NCBI GenBank assembly: GCA_046295215.1
Contig: JBKBNP010000021.1
Span: 11,025 to 75,024, forward strand
Length of the DNA: 64,000 bases
Direction of reading: 5' to 3'
From: Szabonella sp046295215
GTDB lineage: Bacteria > Pseudomonadota > Alphaproteobacteria > Rhodobacterales > Rhodobacteraceae
The position numbers and the translations under genes are program-made. This document shows, in pieces, positions 25,320 to 34,565 of this stretch (the stretch's first letter is position 1; the number at the start of each line of letters is the position of its first letter). The notes beneath the pieces were generated by a model. It did not search any database, was not told the origin of the DNA, and was given only the letters and a program-made list of their open reading frames with translations.

Positions 25320-26612
25320 ATGATGCGTATATCGGGCGAAAATCGCCGGTTTCTGTTCCTGCAAGGGCCGCATGGACCCTTCTTCCACCAGCTCGGACGC
25401 ATGCTCGGGCAGGCGGGGGCGACGGTTCTGCGCGTGGGCTTCAACCGGGGCGACCGCGCCTTCTGGCCCGACACTGCGCGGTTCCTCCCCTATCGCGGCA
25501 CGGTGGAGGACTGGCCAGCGGCCTTTGCCGCGCTGATCTGCGACCATGCGATCACGGACATCGTGCTTTACGGCGACACAAGGCCGGTCCATGCCCATGC
25601 CGTGCGGATCGCGCGGGAGGCGGGGCTCTGCGTCCATGTTTTCGAGGAAGGCTATCTGCGCCCCCATTGGGTCACCTATGAACGTGGCGGCGCCAATGGC
25701 CATTCGCGGCTGATGCAGCAATCCGTGGCCGAGATGCAGCAGGCGCTGGCCCAGTCCGACATGGACCTGCCCGATGCCCCCGCCCGCTGGGGCGACATGC
25801 GCCAGCACATGTTCTGGGGCGCGCTCTATCACTGGTTCGTTCTGGCGGGCTTCTGGGATTACCGCAATTTCCGCCCCCATCGCGCGCTGACCGTGCGGCA
25901 GGAATTCCTGCTCTATTGCAGGCGGCTGATCCTGCTGCCCTTTCACCGCTGGGAACGGATGCTTGCCTCCTTCCGCATCCGGCATGGCGGATTTCCCTAT
26001 CATCTCGTCCTGTTGCAACTGGAACATGATGCAAGTTTCCAGATGCATTCGCCCTTCTCGACCATGACCGAATTCCTTGCCGTGGTGATCGACGGCTTTG
26101 CCAAGGGGGCGGCCCCGCATCATCATCTGGTGTTCAAGGCGCATCCGCTGGAGGATGGCCGCGTGCCCGTCGCGCGGGAAATCCGCCGCCTCGCCCGCGA
26201 GCATGGCGTCTCGGCGCGGGTGCATTTCGTGCGGGGGGGCAAGCTTGCGGGGCTTCTGAACCACGCGCGATCCGCCGTCACGGTCAATTCGACCGCCGCA
26301 CAGCAGGTGCTGTGGCGCGGATTGCCGCTCAAGGTGTTCGGGCAGGCGGTCTATGCCAAGCCGGAGTTCGTCTCTGCCCAGCCACTGGCCGATTTCTTTG
26401 CCCGGCCGACCCGCCCCGACAGTCGCGCCTATCGCGATTTCCGCCATTATCTGCTGGAAACCAGTCAGGTTGCGGGCGGATTCTACTCGTCGCGCGGGCG
26501 GCGCGAGCTGCTGCGGCAGGTCGTGGACATGATGCTTGCCCCCGAAGATCCCTATGAAGCACTGCGGTCCGGAAGCGCGGCACCACGGCAACAGTTGCGT
26601 GTCGTGAACTGA
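25320..26612 (+). CDS. kpsS: Capsule polysaccharide biosynthesis protein KpsS (Kdo transferase)
   Basis: This protein is about 430 residues and belongs to the KpsS/KpsC glycosyltransferase group that builds the short beta-Kdo linker between lipid and capsule polymer. Seen in order: FLFLQGPHGPFFHQLGRML, VRVG-type segment VLRVGFNRGDRAFWP, VHVFEEGYLRPHWVTYE (family E-E-G-Y-x-R-P-x-x-x-T), LVFKAHPLEDGR, and TVNSTAAQQVLWRGLPLKVFG. The start at 25320 (tandem ATGs) lacks a strong ribosome site, and an ATG at 25254 is possible. The next two genes are a capsule exporter and KpsC, which supports the role. It acts at the cytoplasmic face of the membrane. Confidence 0.9.
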   Translation: MMRISGENRRFLFLQGPHGPFFHQLGRMLGQAGATVLRVGFNRGDRAFWPDTARFLPYRGTVEDWPAAFAALICDHAITDIVLYGDTRPVHAHAVRIAREAGLCVHVFEEGYLRPHWVTYERGGANGHSRLMQQSVAEMQQALAQSDMDLPDAPARWGDMRQHMFWGALYHWFVLAGFWDYRNFRPHRALTVRQEFLLYCRRLILLPFHRWERMLASFRIRHGGFPYHLVLLQLEHDASFQMHSPFSTMTEFLAVVIDGFAKGAAPHHHLVFKAHPLEDGRVPVAREIRRLAREHGVSARVHFVRGGKLAGLLNHARSAVTVNSTAAQQVLWRGLPLKVFGQAVYAKPEFVSAQPLADFFARPTRPDSRAYRDFRHYLLETSQVAGGFYSSRGRRELLRQVVDMMLAPEDPYEALRSGSAAPRQQLRVVN

Positions 26613-26700
26613 CCCCGGTCTGATCTTCTGGCATTTTTCCCGGCCTTTCTGTAGGTTTGCAGAAAAAAGCTGAGGCAAAATCCAAAAAGGAGCCCGGGCA

Positions 26701-27840
26701 GTGAATATCATGGCAAGGAAGGGGGCCAAAGGGCTGGCCCTCGCAGTGGCCGTTGTGGCCCTGGGATCGTGCGGCTTGCCGCGCTCCGGTCCGAGCAAAT
26801 CCGAAATCTTCGCGGGATCGGTGCTGCAGAAAGGCGATGCCTTCATCGTCACGGTCAACAGCCGCGTGACACGGGCGACGGCGGTGACGCCAGCGCTCGG
26901 CTTCGGGTCGAATTTCCGCAATGCGGGCGTGATCGGGTCCGACACCATTTCGCCGGGCGACACGCTGTCGCTCACCATCTTCGAGAATGTCCGCGACGAT
27001 CCGCTTCTGGGCAATACCGGGCAGCGTGTCTCGGTGCTGGAAACCGTGCAGGTCGATGGGTCGGGCTTCATCTTCATTCCCTATGCGGGCCGCATCAAGG
27101 CGGCGGGCCAGACGCCGGAAGGGCTGCGCGGGGCGATCACGCGCAAGCTCGACACCCAGACCCCCGATCCGCAGGTCACCGTGCAGCGCGTGGCGGGTGA
27201 TGGCTCCACCGTTTCCGTTTCCGGGGCTGTCGGCGGTCAGGGCGTCTATCCGATCGAGCGGCCCACCCGCACCCTGTCCGCGATGATCGCGCGGGCGGGC
27301 GGTGTCGCGATCGAGCCTGCCGTGGCCAAGGTCCGCGTCACGCGTGGTGGCCATACCGGGCAGATCTGGCTGGAGGATCTCTATGCCAATCCGAGTCTCG
27401 ACATAGGGCTGCGTGCGGGCGACCGGATCGTGGTGCAACGCGACACCCGCGCCTATGTCGCCCTTGGCGCGACGGGCGCACAGAACCGCGTGCCCTTCGA
27501 GACGCAGAACCTGTCGGCCATCGAGGCCATTGCGCAGGTCGGCGGGCTCAACACCGCGCTTGCCGATCCGACAGGCGTCTTTGTTTTCCGCAACGAACCG
27601 GCCGAGATCGCCAATGCCGTGCTGGGCCGCAACGATCTGCGCGGCGATCAGCGCATGGTCTATGTGCTGGACCTGACGCAACCGACCGGCATGTTCGAGG
27701 CGCGCGACTTCCTGATCCGCGACGGCGATACGGTCTATGTCACCGAAGCCCCCTTCGTGCAGTGGCAGAAAACCATCTCTGCCGTCACGGGCACGGTCGG
27801 CGCGGCCGACAGCCTGAGTTCCGTCGGCTCCGGCAGCTAG
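26701..27840 (+). CDS. Polysaccharide export outer-membrane lipoprotein (Wza/KpsD family)
   Basis: This 379-residue protein starts at GTG (AAGGAG nine bases upstream; the ATG three codons later is too far from it). A lipoprotein signal (LAVAVVALGSC, lipobox LGSC) precedes a poly_export domain (ISPGDTLSLTIFENV, VDGSGFIFIPYAGRIKAAG, PQVTV) and then SLBB-type repeats (VSVSGAVGGQGVYPI, SAIEAIAQVGGL). It forms the outer-membrane exit channel for capsule or exopolysaccharide. It sits between kpsS and kpsC, eight bases before the latter. Confidence 0.9.
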   Translation: MNIMARKGAKGLALAVAVVALGSCGLPRSGPSKSEIFAGSVLQKGDAFIVTVNSRVTRATAVTPALGFGSNFRNAGVIGSDTISPGDTLSLTIFENVRDDPLLGNTGQRVSVLETVQVDGSGFIFIPYAGRIKAAGQTPEGLRGAITRKLDTQTPDPQVTVQRVAGDGSTVSVSGAVGGQGVYPIERPTRTLSAMIARAGGVAIEPAVAKVRVTRGGHTGQIWLEDLYANPSLDIGLRAGDRIVVQRDTRAYVALGATGAQNRVPFETQNLSAIEAIAQVGGLNTALADPTGVFVFRNEPAEIANAVLGRNDLRGDQRMVYVLDLTQPTGMFEARDFLIRDGDTVYVTEAPFVQWQKTISAVTGTVGAADSLSSVGSGS

Positions 27841-27848
27841 ACGGGCGG

Positions 27849-29915
27849 ATGCCTGCGGGCGACACAACCGCGACAGCCGCCGGGGCGATCCCCCGGCGGC
27901 TTTGCTTTTTCAACGCGGGCTTTCTGCGGGACGGCCGCCTGCGTCGCATCCTCGCCCTTGCCGGACATGAGTTGCGCCCCGGATGGCCCCGGCCCGGCGA
28001 TGGCGTGCTGGTCTGGGGCAAGAGCCCCTATGCCGCGCGGGGGGAATGGGTCGCCCGACGCGCGGGCGTGCCTCTGGTGCGGGCGGAGGATGCCTTCCTG
28101 CGGTCGGTCCGCCCGGGGCGGGCGGGCGATGCGCCCCTCGGGCTGATGCTGGACCCGCTGGGGGTGCATTTCGACGGCGGGGCCCCGTCGAGGATCGAGA
28201 CGATCCTGAACCGGCATGATTTTTCCGAACCGGGCCTGCTTGACCGGGCAGCAGAGGGTCTGGCGCGGATGCAGGCGCTGGATCTGTCGAAATACAACAG
28301 CCACGATGCGGATCTGCCCCTGCCTGCCCCCGGTTTCGTGCTGGTGGTGGATCAGTTGCGGGGCGATGCCTCGCTCTGCGGGGCGGGGGAAGCAGAGTTC
28401 CGCGCGCTGCTGGACCGGGCGCGGGACGAGCATCCCGGCAGGCGGATCGTGCTGAAACTCCACCCCGAAACGCTGGCCGGGTTGCGTCCGGGGCATTTCG
28501 GCCCCGCCGATGCCGGGCCGGGCATCGAGATCCTTGGCACGCCCGTTTCGCCCTGGCGGCTGCTGGCGCAGGCCGAAGCCGTCTATACCCTTTCCTCGCA
28601 ACTGGGGTTCGAGGCGGTTCTGGCGGGGCATCGCCCGGTAGTGGCGGGCCAGCCCTTCTATGCCGGTTGGGGGCTGACGACCGACCTCGCGCCGCTGCCG
28701 CGACGCCACGCGCGCCGATCTGCGGTGGAACTGTTCGCCGCGGCAATGCTGCTGGCGCCAATCTGGTATGACCCCTGCCGCGACCGGCTCTGCCATTTCG
28801 AAGCGGCGCTGGACCAGATCGAGGCAGAGACCCGCGCCTTTTGCGAGGACCGGCAGGGCCATGTCGCGCTGGGCATGCGGATGTGGAAACGCGGGCGGTT
28901 GCAGGCGGTGTTCGGGCGCCACCGGCCTCTGCGCTTTGCCGACGACCCCGCCGCCGCAATCGCCGAGGCGGACCGGCGGGGCAGCGATCTGCTGGTCTGG
29001 GCGGGGAAGGAGCCCGACGGCCTTGCCGCCCCCGGCGTCTTTTCGGGCCGCATCCGGCGGGTGGAGGACGGGTTCCTGCGCTCGCGTGGGCTGGGGGCGG
29101 ATCTGATCCCGCCCCTGAGCCTCGTGACCGACGATCTGGGCATCTATTACGATCCCAGCCGCCCGAGCCGGCTGGAGGCGCTGATCCGCGCAGCCCTGCC
29201 CCCCGGCGGGGCCGCGCGGGCGCGGGCGCTGATGGACCGGATCCTGGCGGCAGGGGTCAGCAAATACAATCTGGGCAGCGCGGGTCTGCCCCCCGACCGC
29301 AAGGATGATGCGCGCCCGCGCCTCCTCGTGCCCGGACAGGTGGAGGATGACGCCTCCATCCGGCTCGGCGCGGGCGAGGTGCGCAGCAATCTGGGGCTGC
29401 TGCGCGCGGCGCGGGCCGCCAACCCGGATGCCTGTCTGATCTACAAGCCACATCCGGATGTGGAGGCCGGTCTGCGCCCCGGCGCGGTGGCAAAGGCCGA
29501 CCTCGGCTGTCTGGCCGATGTCGTGGCCCGCAACGCCGACCCCATTGTCCTGATCGGCGCGGTGGACGAGGTCTGGACCATGACCTCGCTTCTGGGGTTC
29601 GAGGCGCTGTTGCGCGGGCGCCGTGTCACCTGCCTCGGGGTGCCCTTCTATGCCGGTTGGGGCCTGACGCGCGACCTCGGCCCGGTTCCCGCGCGCCGCA
29701 TCGGCCCGGCTGTCACGTTGGAGGCCCTCGCCCATGCGGCCCTGATCGCCTATCCGCGCTATTTCGACCCGGTCAGCCGCCGCCCCTGCCCGCCCGAGGT
29801 GGTGCTGGAGCGCCTCGCCACCGGCACGATCCCCTCCCCGTCCCGCGCGAACCGCTTGCTGGCGAAACTGCAGGGCCGGTTTGCAAGCCATGCGGGCCTC
29901 TGGCGGCGGGACTGA
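27849..29915 (+). CDS. kpsC: Capsule polysaccharide biosynthesis protein KpsC (two-module Kdo transferase)
   Basis: This 688-residue protein is built from two related glycosyltransferase modules, as in KpsC. The first (about residues 15-300) has AEDAFLRS, LSKYNSHDADLP, LKLHPET and QLGFEAVLAGHRPVV...FYAGWGLT. The second (about 320-650) repeats the set as VEDGFLRSRGLG, VSKYNLGSAGLP, IYKPHPDV and LLGFEALLRGRRVTC...FYAGWGLT. The two modules add alternating beta-Kdo residues to the lipid acceptor. The ATG at 27849 lies eight bases after the exporter stop. It converges with the LdtR gene with only three bases between stops. Confidence 0.93.
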   Translation: MPAGDTTATAAGAIPRRLCFFNAGFLRDGRLRRILALAGHELRPGWPRPGDGVLVWGKSPYAARGEWVARRAGVPLVRAEDAFLRSVRPGRAGDAPLGLMLDPLGVHFDGGAPSRIETILNRHDFSEPGLLDRAAEGLARMQALDLSKYNSHDADLPLPAPGFVLVVDQLRGDASLCGAGEAEFRALLDRARDEHPGRRIVLKLHPETLAGLRPGHFGPADAGPGIEILGTPVSPWRLLAQAEAVYTLSSQLGFEAVLAGHRPVVAGQPFYAGWGLTTDLAPLPRRHARRSAVELFAAAMLLAPIWYDPCRDRLCHFEAALDQIEAETRAFCEDRQGHVALGMRMWKRGRLQAVFGRHRPLRFADDPAAAIAEADRRGSDLLVWAGKEPDGLAAPGVFSGRIRRVEDGFLRSRGLGADLIPPLSLVTDDLGIYYDPSRPSRLEALIRAALPPGGAARARALMDRILAAGVSKYNLGSAGLPPDRKDDARPRLLVPGQVEDDASIRLGAGEVRSNLGLLRAARAANPDACLIYKPHPDVEAGLRPGAVAKADLGCLADVVARNADPIVLIGAVDEVWTMTSLLGFEALLRGRRVTCLGVPFYAGWGLTRDLGPVPARRIGPAVTLEALAHAALIAYPRYFDPVSRRPCPPEVVLERLATGTIPSPSRANRLLAKLQGRFASHAGLWRRD

Positions 29916-29918
29916 GCG

Positions 29919-30416
29919 TCAATAGATATAGCGGATCTGGTCGGTCCAGTAGCGTTCCATCCGCTTGAGCGACTGGTTGATATCCTCCATCCCGCCCGCG
30001 TCGATGATGCCGCGCTTCTCGAACCCTTCGGTATGGCGCGCGAAAAGGTCGGTCAGGATCTTGCGCACATTGCGCCCCTTTTCGGTCAGCCGCACGCGCA
30101 CGGACCGCCGGTCGATCTCGGACCGCTGGTGGTGCATGTAGCCCAGATCGACCAGTTTCTTGAGATTGTAGCTGACATTGCTGCCCTGATAATAACCGCG
30201 GGTCTTGAGTTCCCCCGCCGTCACCTCGTTCTCGCCGATGTTGAACAGCAAGAGTGCCTGCACCGAATTGATTTCCAGCACGCCCAGCCGCTCGAATTCA
30301 TCCTTGATGACATCGAGCAGGAGCCGGTGCAGCCGTTCGACCAGCGCCAGACTTTCCAGATAGCCCGCCATCAGCGCCTTTTGCGAGCCATCCAGCAATT
30401 TCGCATGAACCGTCAT
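29919..30416 (-). CDS. ldtR: MarR family regulator LdtR
   Basis: This 165-residue winged-helix regulator closely resembles LdtR of Rhizobiales and Rhodobacterales, which controls an L,D-transpeptidase and stress tolerance. Recognisable segments are SLALVERLHRLLLDVIKDEFERLG, INSVQALLLFNIGENEVTAGELKTRGYYQGSNVSYNLKKLVDLGYM (HTH, residues ~55-100, in pieces GYYQGSNVSYNLKKLV) and the wing RSEIDRRSVRVRLTEKG. A strong site GGAGAGGAAA lies just before the ATG at 30416. No L,D-transpeptidase gene is in this window. Confidence 0.85.
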   Translation of the reverse strand: MTVHAKLLDGSQKALMAGYLESLALVERLHRLLLDVIKDEFERLGVLEINSVQALLLFNIGENEVTAGELKTRGYYQGSNVSYNLKKLVDLGYMHHQRSEIDRRSVRVRLTEKGRNVRKILTDLFARHTEGFEKRGIIDAGGMEDINQSLKRMERYWTDQIRYIY

Positions 30417-30539
30417 TTTCCTCTCCGCCCCAGGGGTTGAACCGGGGCAGAATCGGCACAAAGCACAAACAAACCGTAAACTCGCGCCAGATTTGCCGCA
30501 AATACCGCGAATCAGGCCGAAACCGGGGGATCGGAAGGT

Positions 30540-30818
30540 TCAGCCGGGCGACAGGCGCGCCCGGGCGAATCCGCCGATCTCGGCAATCAGGGCCGCATAT
30601 TCGGCGGGCGGGGCGGTCTGGCCCAGAACCCAGGGCAACAGATCCTGGTCGTTCTCCCACAGCAGCCGGTCAAACAGTGCCAGCCGCGCCTCGTCCATTC
30701 CGTCAAGCGATGCCTGCGCATAGGGCCCCAGCACGAGGTCCATTTCCTTGGTGCCGCGCCGGGCCGCCCGCATCGCCAGCCGCTTCAGCCGCGCCCCGGG
30801 GTTCTCGGTTTCCATCAT
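30540..30818 (-). CDS. sdhE: Succinate dehydrogenase flavinylation factor SdhE (SdhAF2)
   Basis: This 92-residue protein promotes covalent FAD attachment to SdhA. The family signature is complete: RLAMRAARRGTKEMDLVLGPYA (with R-R-G-x-K-E-M-D), FDRLLWENDQDLLPWVLGQ, and the PPAEY segment. Length is normal. Its ATG overlaps the stop of the preceding XRE gene by four bases (ATGA). The sdh genes themselves are not in the window. Confidence 0.88.
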   Translation of the reverse strand: MMETENPGARLKRLAMRAARRGTKEMDLVLGPYAQASLDGMDEARLALFDRLLWENDQDLLPWVLGQTAPPAEYAALIAEIGGFARARLSPG

Positions 30819-31207
30819 GCCGTCTCCCGCAGCATCGCGCGCAGGCGTTTTTCCAGATGCCCCATGTCGGAGGCCAGCGCCATCATCTGCGCCCGCATCC
30901 GCGCCAGTTCCGCCAGCGCCTGCGTCGCCCCGGGGGTGGGCTGCCCTGCGTCGGGCGGGCCGTCCAGCCCCTCGCCCTCGCCGGTCAGCAGCCAGCGGAT
31001 CGAGACATTGAGCATTCCCGCCAGCATCTGCAACTTGTTGGCGCGCGGGTCCAGCGCGTCATCCTCCCAGCCCTGCACGGTCTTGAGCTTCACGCCCAGA
31101 CGTCGCGCGAACTCCTCCTGCGTCAGCCCTGCCGCCTCCCGCGCGCCGGCCACGCGGTCGCCGAATGTCGATGTCTCGTTGCTGTACCAATTGTCCGTTG
31201 TGGTCAT
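30815..31207 (-). CDS. XRE-type HTH regulator with C-terminal coiled coil
   Basis: This 130-residue protein has a Cro/C1-type HTH at residues ~12-70 (VAGAREAAGLTQEEFARRLGVKLKTVQGWEDD, in pieces GLTQEEFARRLG and KTVQGWED, then LAGMLNVSIRWLLTG). A Pro/Gly linker and a heptad-like helix (ALAELARMRAQMMALASDM) follow, which could dimerise. GAGGAGAGG precedes the ATG at 31207. It is translationally coupled to sdhE, and divergent from the aminotransferase gene aatA, which it might regulate; the target is unproven. Confidence 0.8.
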   Translation of the reverse strand: MTTTDNWYSNETSTFGDRVAGAREAAGLTQEEFARRLGVKLKTVQGWEDDALDPRANKLQMLAGMLNVSIRWLLTGEGEGLDGPPDAGQPTPGATQALAELARMRAQMMALASDMGHLEKRLRAMLRETA

Positions 31208-31324
31208 CTCGCCTCTCCTCACTTACGATAACGCTTGATCGCCCATGACGCGCACCCTAAGAGAAGCTGCCGCAAAGTTCAAACCGGGGCCGGCGGCACC
31301 CCCTGAGTTGCGGAGCGCCCCCAC

Positions 31325-32527
31325 ATGGCTTTTCTGTCCGACAGCCTTGCCCGAGTGAAACCCTCGCCCACCATCGCCGTCACCACCAAGGCGAATGAGT
31401 TGAAGGCGGCGGGCAAGGATGTGATCGGCCTCGGCGCCGGGGAGCCCGATTTCGACACGCCCGACCATATCAAGGAAGCCGCCAAGCGCGCGATTGATGC
31501 GGGCAAGACCAAATACACCGCCGTCGATGGGCTGCCCGAGCTGAAAAAGGCGATCTGCGCCAAGTTCGAACGGGAAAACGGGCTGCGCTACACGCCCTCG
31601 CAGGTTTCCGTCGGCACCGGAGGCAAGCAGATCCTCTACAACGCGCTGGTCGCCACGCTGAACCCCGGCGACGAGGTGCTGATCCCGGCGCCCTATTGGG
31701 TCAGCTACCCGGACATGGTGCTGCTGGCAGGCGGCGAGCCGGTGACGGTGGCCGCCGGGATCGAGACGAATTTCAAGCTGTCGCCCGCCGCATTGGAGGC
31801 CGCGATCACGCCGAAAACCAAATGGTTCATTTTCAACTCGCCGTCCAACCCCACCGGGGCGGGCTATACGCGCGACGAGTTGAAGGCGCTGACCGATGTG
31901 CTGATGCGCCATCCCCATGTCTGGGTGATGTCGGATGACATGTATGAACATCTGGTGTTCGACGATTTCGAATTCTGCACACCCGCACAGGTGGAGCCGG
32001 GGCTTTATGACCGCACCCTGACCTGCAATGGCGTTTCGAAGGCCTATGCGATGACCGGCTGGCGGATCGGCTATGCGGCCGGGCCGGAGCCTCTCATCAA
32101 GGCGATGGCCAAGATCCAGTCGCAATCGACCTCCAACCCCTCGTCCATCAGCCAATATGCCGCCCTCGAGGCGCTGAACGGCCCGCAAGACTTTCTCGGC
32201 CCCTTCCGCGAGGCCTTCCAGCGCCGCCGCAATCTGGTGGTGGAGATGCTGAACGCCTGCGAGGGGCTGACTTGCCCGAAACCCGAAGGCGCGTTTTACG
32301 TTTATCCCGATATTTCGGGCTGCATCGGCAAGACCTCGGCAGCGGGTGCGAAAATCACCGATGACGAGGCTTTCGCGACGGCGCTTCTGGAAGAAACCGG
32401 CGTTGCGGTGGTGTTCGGTGCGGCCTTCGGGCTTTCGCCGAACTTCCGCGTCAGCTACGCCACCTCGGACGCGGTGCTGCGCGACGCCTGCACCCGCATT
32501 CAGAAGTTCTGTGCCAGCCTGACGTGA
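31325..32527 (+). CDS. aatA: Aspartate/aromatic aminotransferase (class I, AatA-type)
   Basis: This 400-residue PLP enzyme of fold type I, subgroup Ib, transfers the amino group of aspartate to 2-oxoglutarate (some members act on prephenate or aromatic acids). Motifs are GLGAGEPDFDTP (start of the family), KYTAVDGLPELKKAI, NSPSNPTGAGY (Asn for PLP), SDDMYEHL, and NGVSKAYAMTGWRIGYAA, whose Lys forms the Schiff base and whose Arg binds the carboxylate. It is monocistronic with the XRE gene divergent. Confidence 0.9.
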   Translation: MAFLSDSLARVKPSPTIAVTTKANELKAAGKDVIGLGAGEPDFDTPDHIKEAAKRAIDAGKTKYTAVDGLPELKKAICAKFERENGLRYTPSQVSVGTGGKQILYNALVATLNPGDEVLIPAPYWVSYPDMVLLAGGEPVTVAAGIETNFKLSPAALEAAITPKTKWFIFNSPSNPTGAGYTRDELKALTDVLMRHPHVWVMSDDMYEHLVFDDFEFCTPAQVEPGLYDRTLTCNGVSKAYAMTGWRIGYAAGPEPLIKAMAKIQSQSTSNPSSISQYAALEALNGPQDFLGPFREAFQRRRNLVVEMLNACEGLTCPKPEGAFYVYPDISGCIGKTSAAGAKITDDEAFATALLEETGVAVVFGAAFGLSPNFRVSYATSDAVLRDACTRIQKFCASLT

Positions 32528-32625
32528 CCCGAGCCGCAGGAGTTGCGCTTGGCAGGCGGATGTCCCTAGAATGACAGGATAACCGGCCCGGGTCAGGGCC
32601 GGACGGGGCAACAGGGGCAAGGACC

Positions 32626-33042
32626 ATGTCAGCGGATCTGCCGGATTATTACTTCCGCGTGCGCGAGAACGGCGCGACCGTGTTTCGGGTCGATACCGAA
32701 AACCGCCAGCGGCGCATCGAGATGGAGCCGATCGCCACCATCAACATCCGCAATGGCGAGGTGAAACCCCATGGCGACCGCAGCCTGACCCAAGACGATA
32801 TTGCCGAGATCACGAAATGGATCGAGGCCCGCAGCCATATTCTCGCACTGCGCGAGGTCGATGACATCCTGCGCGCGGTGGATCACCTCAACCTCACCGC
32901 GCAATGGGTGCAGTCCCGCGCCACGGACGGGCAACTCGATCAGGTGACCGACAGCCTGCTGCTGGCGATGCACGACCTGCGCACGGTGCTGGTGCGCAAG
33001 AAGGCCGAACGGCTCTTGCGGGAGGGTGGCGGGGCAACCTGA
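32626..33042 (+). CDS. Conserved hypothetical protein of Rhodobacteraceae type
   Basis: This 138-residue soluble protein starts MSADLPDYYFRVRENGATVFRVDTE. The first half looks beta-rich (QRRIEMEPIATINIRNGEVKPHG), and the second half is helical (ALREVDDILRAVDHLNLTAQWVQSRA, SLLLAMHDLRTVLVRKKAERLL). I recognise no catalytic motif. The even composition, the low alanine repetition and codon use like its neighbours argue that it is a real gene. It lies 98 bases downstream of aatA on the same strand. Confidence 0.65.
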   Translation: MSADLPDYYFRVRENGATVFRVDTENRQRRIEMEPIATINIRNGEVKPHGDRSLTQDDIAEITKWIEARSHILALREVDDILRAVDHLNLTAQWVQSRATDGQLDQVTDSLLLAMHDLRTVLVRKKAERLLREGGGAT

Positions 33043-33252
33043 CCCTCTGCGCAAGGCGCTGCCTATTTCTGCGCCAGAAGCCCAATCTGGCGCAAGTTTC
33101 TGCGCAATTCTCCTGAAATCGCGGCCATTCATCCGCGTTTCGCGCTGACCCACCCGAACCTGTCGCGTTTGCGACATGCCCCTTCGCCGCAGGGAGTTGA
33201 ACGGATGCGGCAAACCGGGTCAAATGCGCCATCCCAAGCACGAGGTCCGACC

Positions 33253-34530
33253 ATGAAAAATGCCGATGTAGCCCGCCGCCGCGATGCCGCAATCTCTCGC
33301 GGGGTCGGCATGATGACGCAGATCTATGTGGATCGCGCGCTGAATTCTGAGGTCTGGGATATAGAGGGCAACCGCTATATCGACTTCGCCGCCGGGATTG
33401 CCGTGGTCAATACCGGCCATTGCCATCCCCGCGTCATGGCCGCCGTGACCGAACAGATGGGCCGGTTCACCCATACCTGCCATCAGGTCATGCCCTATGA
33501 GAATTACATCCGGCTGGCCGAACGGCTGAATGACAAGGTGCCGGGCGATTTCACCAAGAAAACCATCTTTGTCACCACCGGGGCGGAGGCCTGCGAGAAT
33601 GCGGTCAAGATCGCCCGTATCGCGACAGGCCGCAATGCCGTCATCGCCTTTGGCGGCGGTTTCCATGGCCGGACCTTCATGGGGATGAGCCTGACCGGCA
33701 AGGTGGAGCCCTATAAAAAGGGCTTCGGCGCGATGATGCCGGATGTGTTCCACGTCCCCTTCCCGATGGGACCGCATGGCATTTCCACGGCGGATGCGAT
33801 GAAGGGGCTGGAAAAGCTGTTCAAGGCCGATCTGGACCCGGCCCGGGTTGCCGCGATCATCTTTGAACCGGTGCAGGGCGAAGGCGGCTTCTACCCCGCG
33901 CCTGCCGATCTGGTGCGCGGCATCCGCAAGCTTTGTGACGATCATGGCATCGTGATGATCGCGGATGAGGTGCAGACCGGCTTTGCCCGCACCGGCGCGC
34001 TGCTCGCGATGGAAGCCTATGGCGTCGCTGCCGACCTGACGACAATGGCCAAGGGGCTGGCGGGCGGCTTGCCACTGGCCGCTGTCACCGGGCGCGCGGA
34101 TCTGATGGATGCCGCCAATCCTGGCGGTCTCGGTGGCACCTATGCGGGCAACCCCTTGGGCATTGCCGCCGCAAATGCGGTGCTGGACGTGATCGAGGAT
34201 GAAGATCTCTGTGCGCGGGCCAATGAGCTTGGCTCCCGGCTCAAGCAGAAGCTGGAGGAAATCCGCGCCACCACGCCCGAGATCATCGACATCCGAGGCC
34301 CCGGTTTCATGGTGGCGGTGGAATTCGCCAATCCCGACAGCAAGGAGCCCGATGCAGGCTTCACGAACCGCGTGCGGCTGGAGGCGCAGAAACGCGGGCT
34401 GATCCTGCTGACCTGCGGGGTTTACGGCAATGTCGTGCGCTTCCTTGCCCCGATCACCATTCCCGACGCGCATTTCGCCGAAGCGATGGAGATCCTGGAG
34501 GCTTCGGTCGCTGCCGCACGGCAGGGCTGA
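33253..34530 (+). CDS. gabT: 4-aminobutyrate aminotransferase
   Basis: This 425-residue class III PLP aminotransferase converts GABA and 2-oxoglutarate to succinate semialdehyde and glutamate. Motifs are GNRYIDFAAGIAVVNTGHCHP, TTGAEACENAVKIAR (PLP phosphate binding), FHGRTFMGMSLTGK, IIFEPVQGEGGFYPAP, IADEVQTGFARTG (Asp for the pyridine N) and TTMAKGLAGGLPLAAV with the Schiff-base Lys. GAGGT precedes the ATG at 33253. No succinate-semialdehyde dehydrogenase gene is adjacent. Confidence 0.9.
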   Translation: MKNADVARRRDAAISRGVGMMTQIYVDRALNSEVWDIEGNRYIDFAAGIAVVNTGHCHPRVMAAVTEQMGRFTHTCHQVMPYENYIRLAERLNDKVPGDFTKKTIFVTTGAEACENAVKIARIATGRNAVIAFGGGFHGRTFMGMSLTGKVEPYKKGFGAMMPDVFHVPFPMGPHGISTADAMKGLEKLFKADLDPARVAAIIFEPVQGEGGFYPAPADLVRGIRKLCDDHGIVMIADEVQTGFARTGALLAMEAYGVAADLTTMAKGLAGGLPLAAVTGRADLMDAANPGGLGGTYAGNPLGIAAANAVLDVIEDEDLCARANELGSRLKQKLEEIRATTPEIIDIRGPGFMVAVEFANPDSKEPDAGFTNRVRLEAQKRGLILLTCGVYGNVVRFLAPITIPDAHFAEAMEILEASVAAARQG

Positions 34531-34565
34531 CGGGGGGCCGCGCGGATCGGTCGAAAGGTCGGGGG

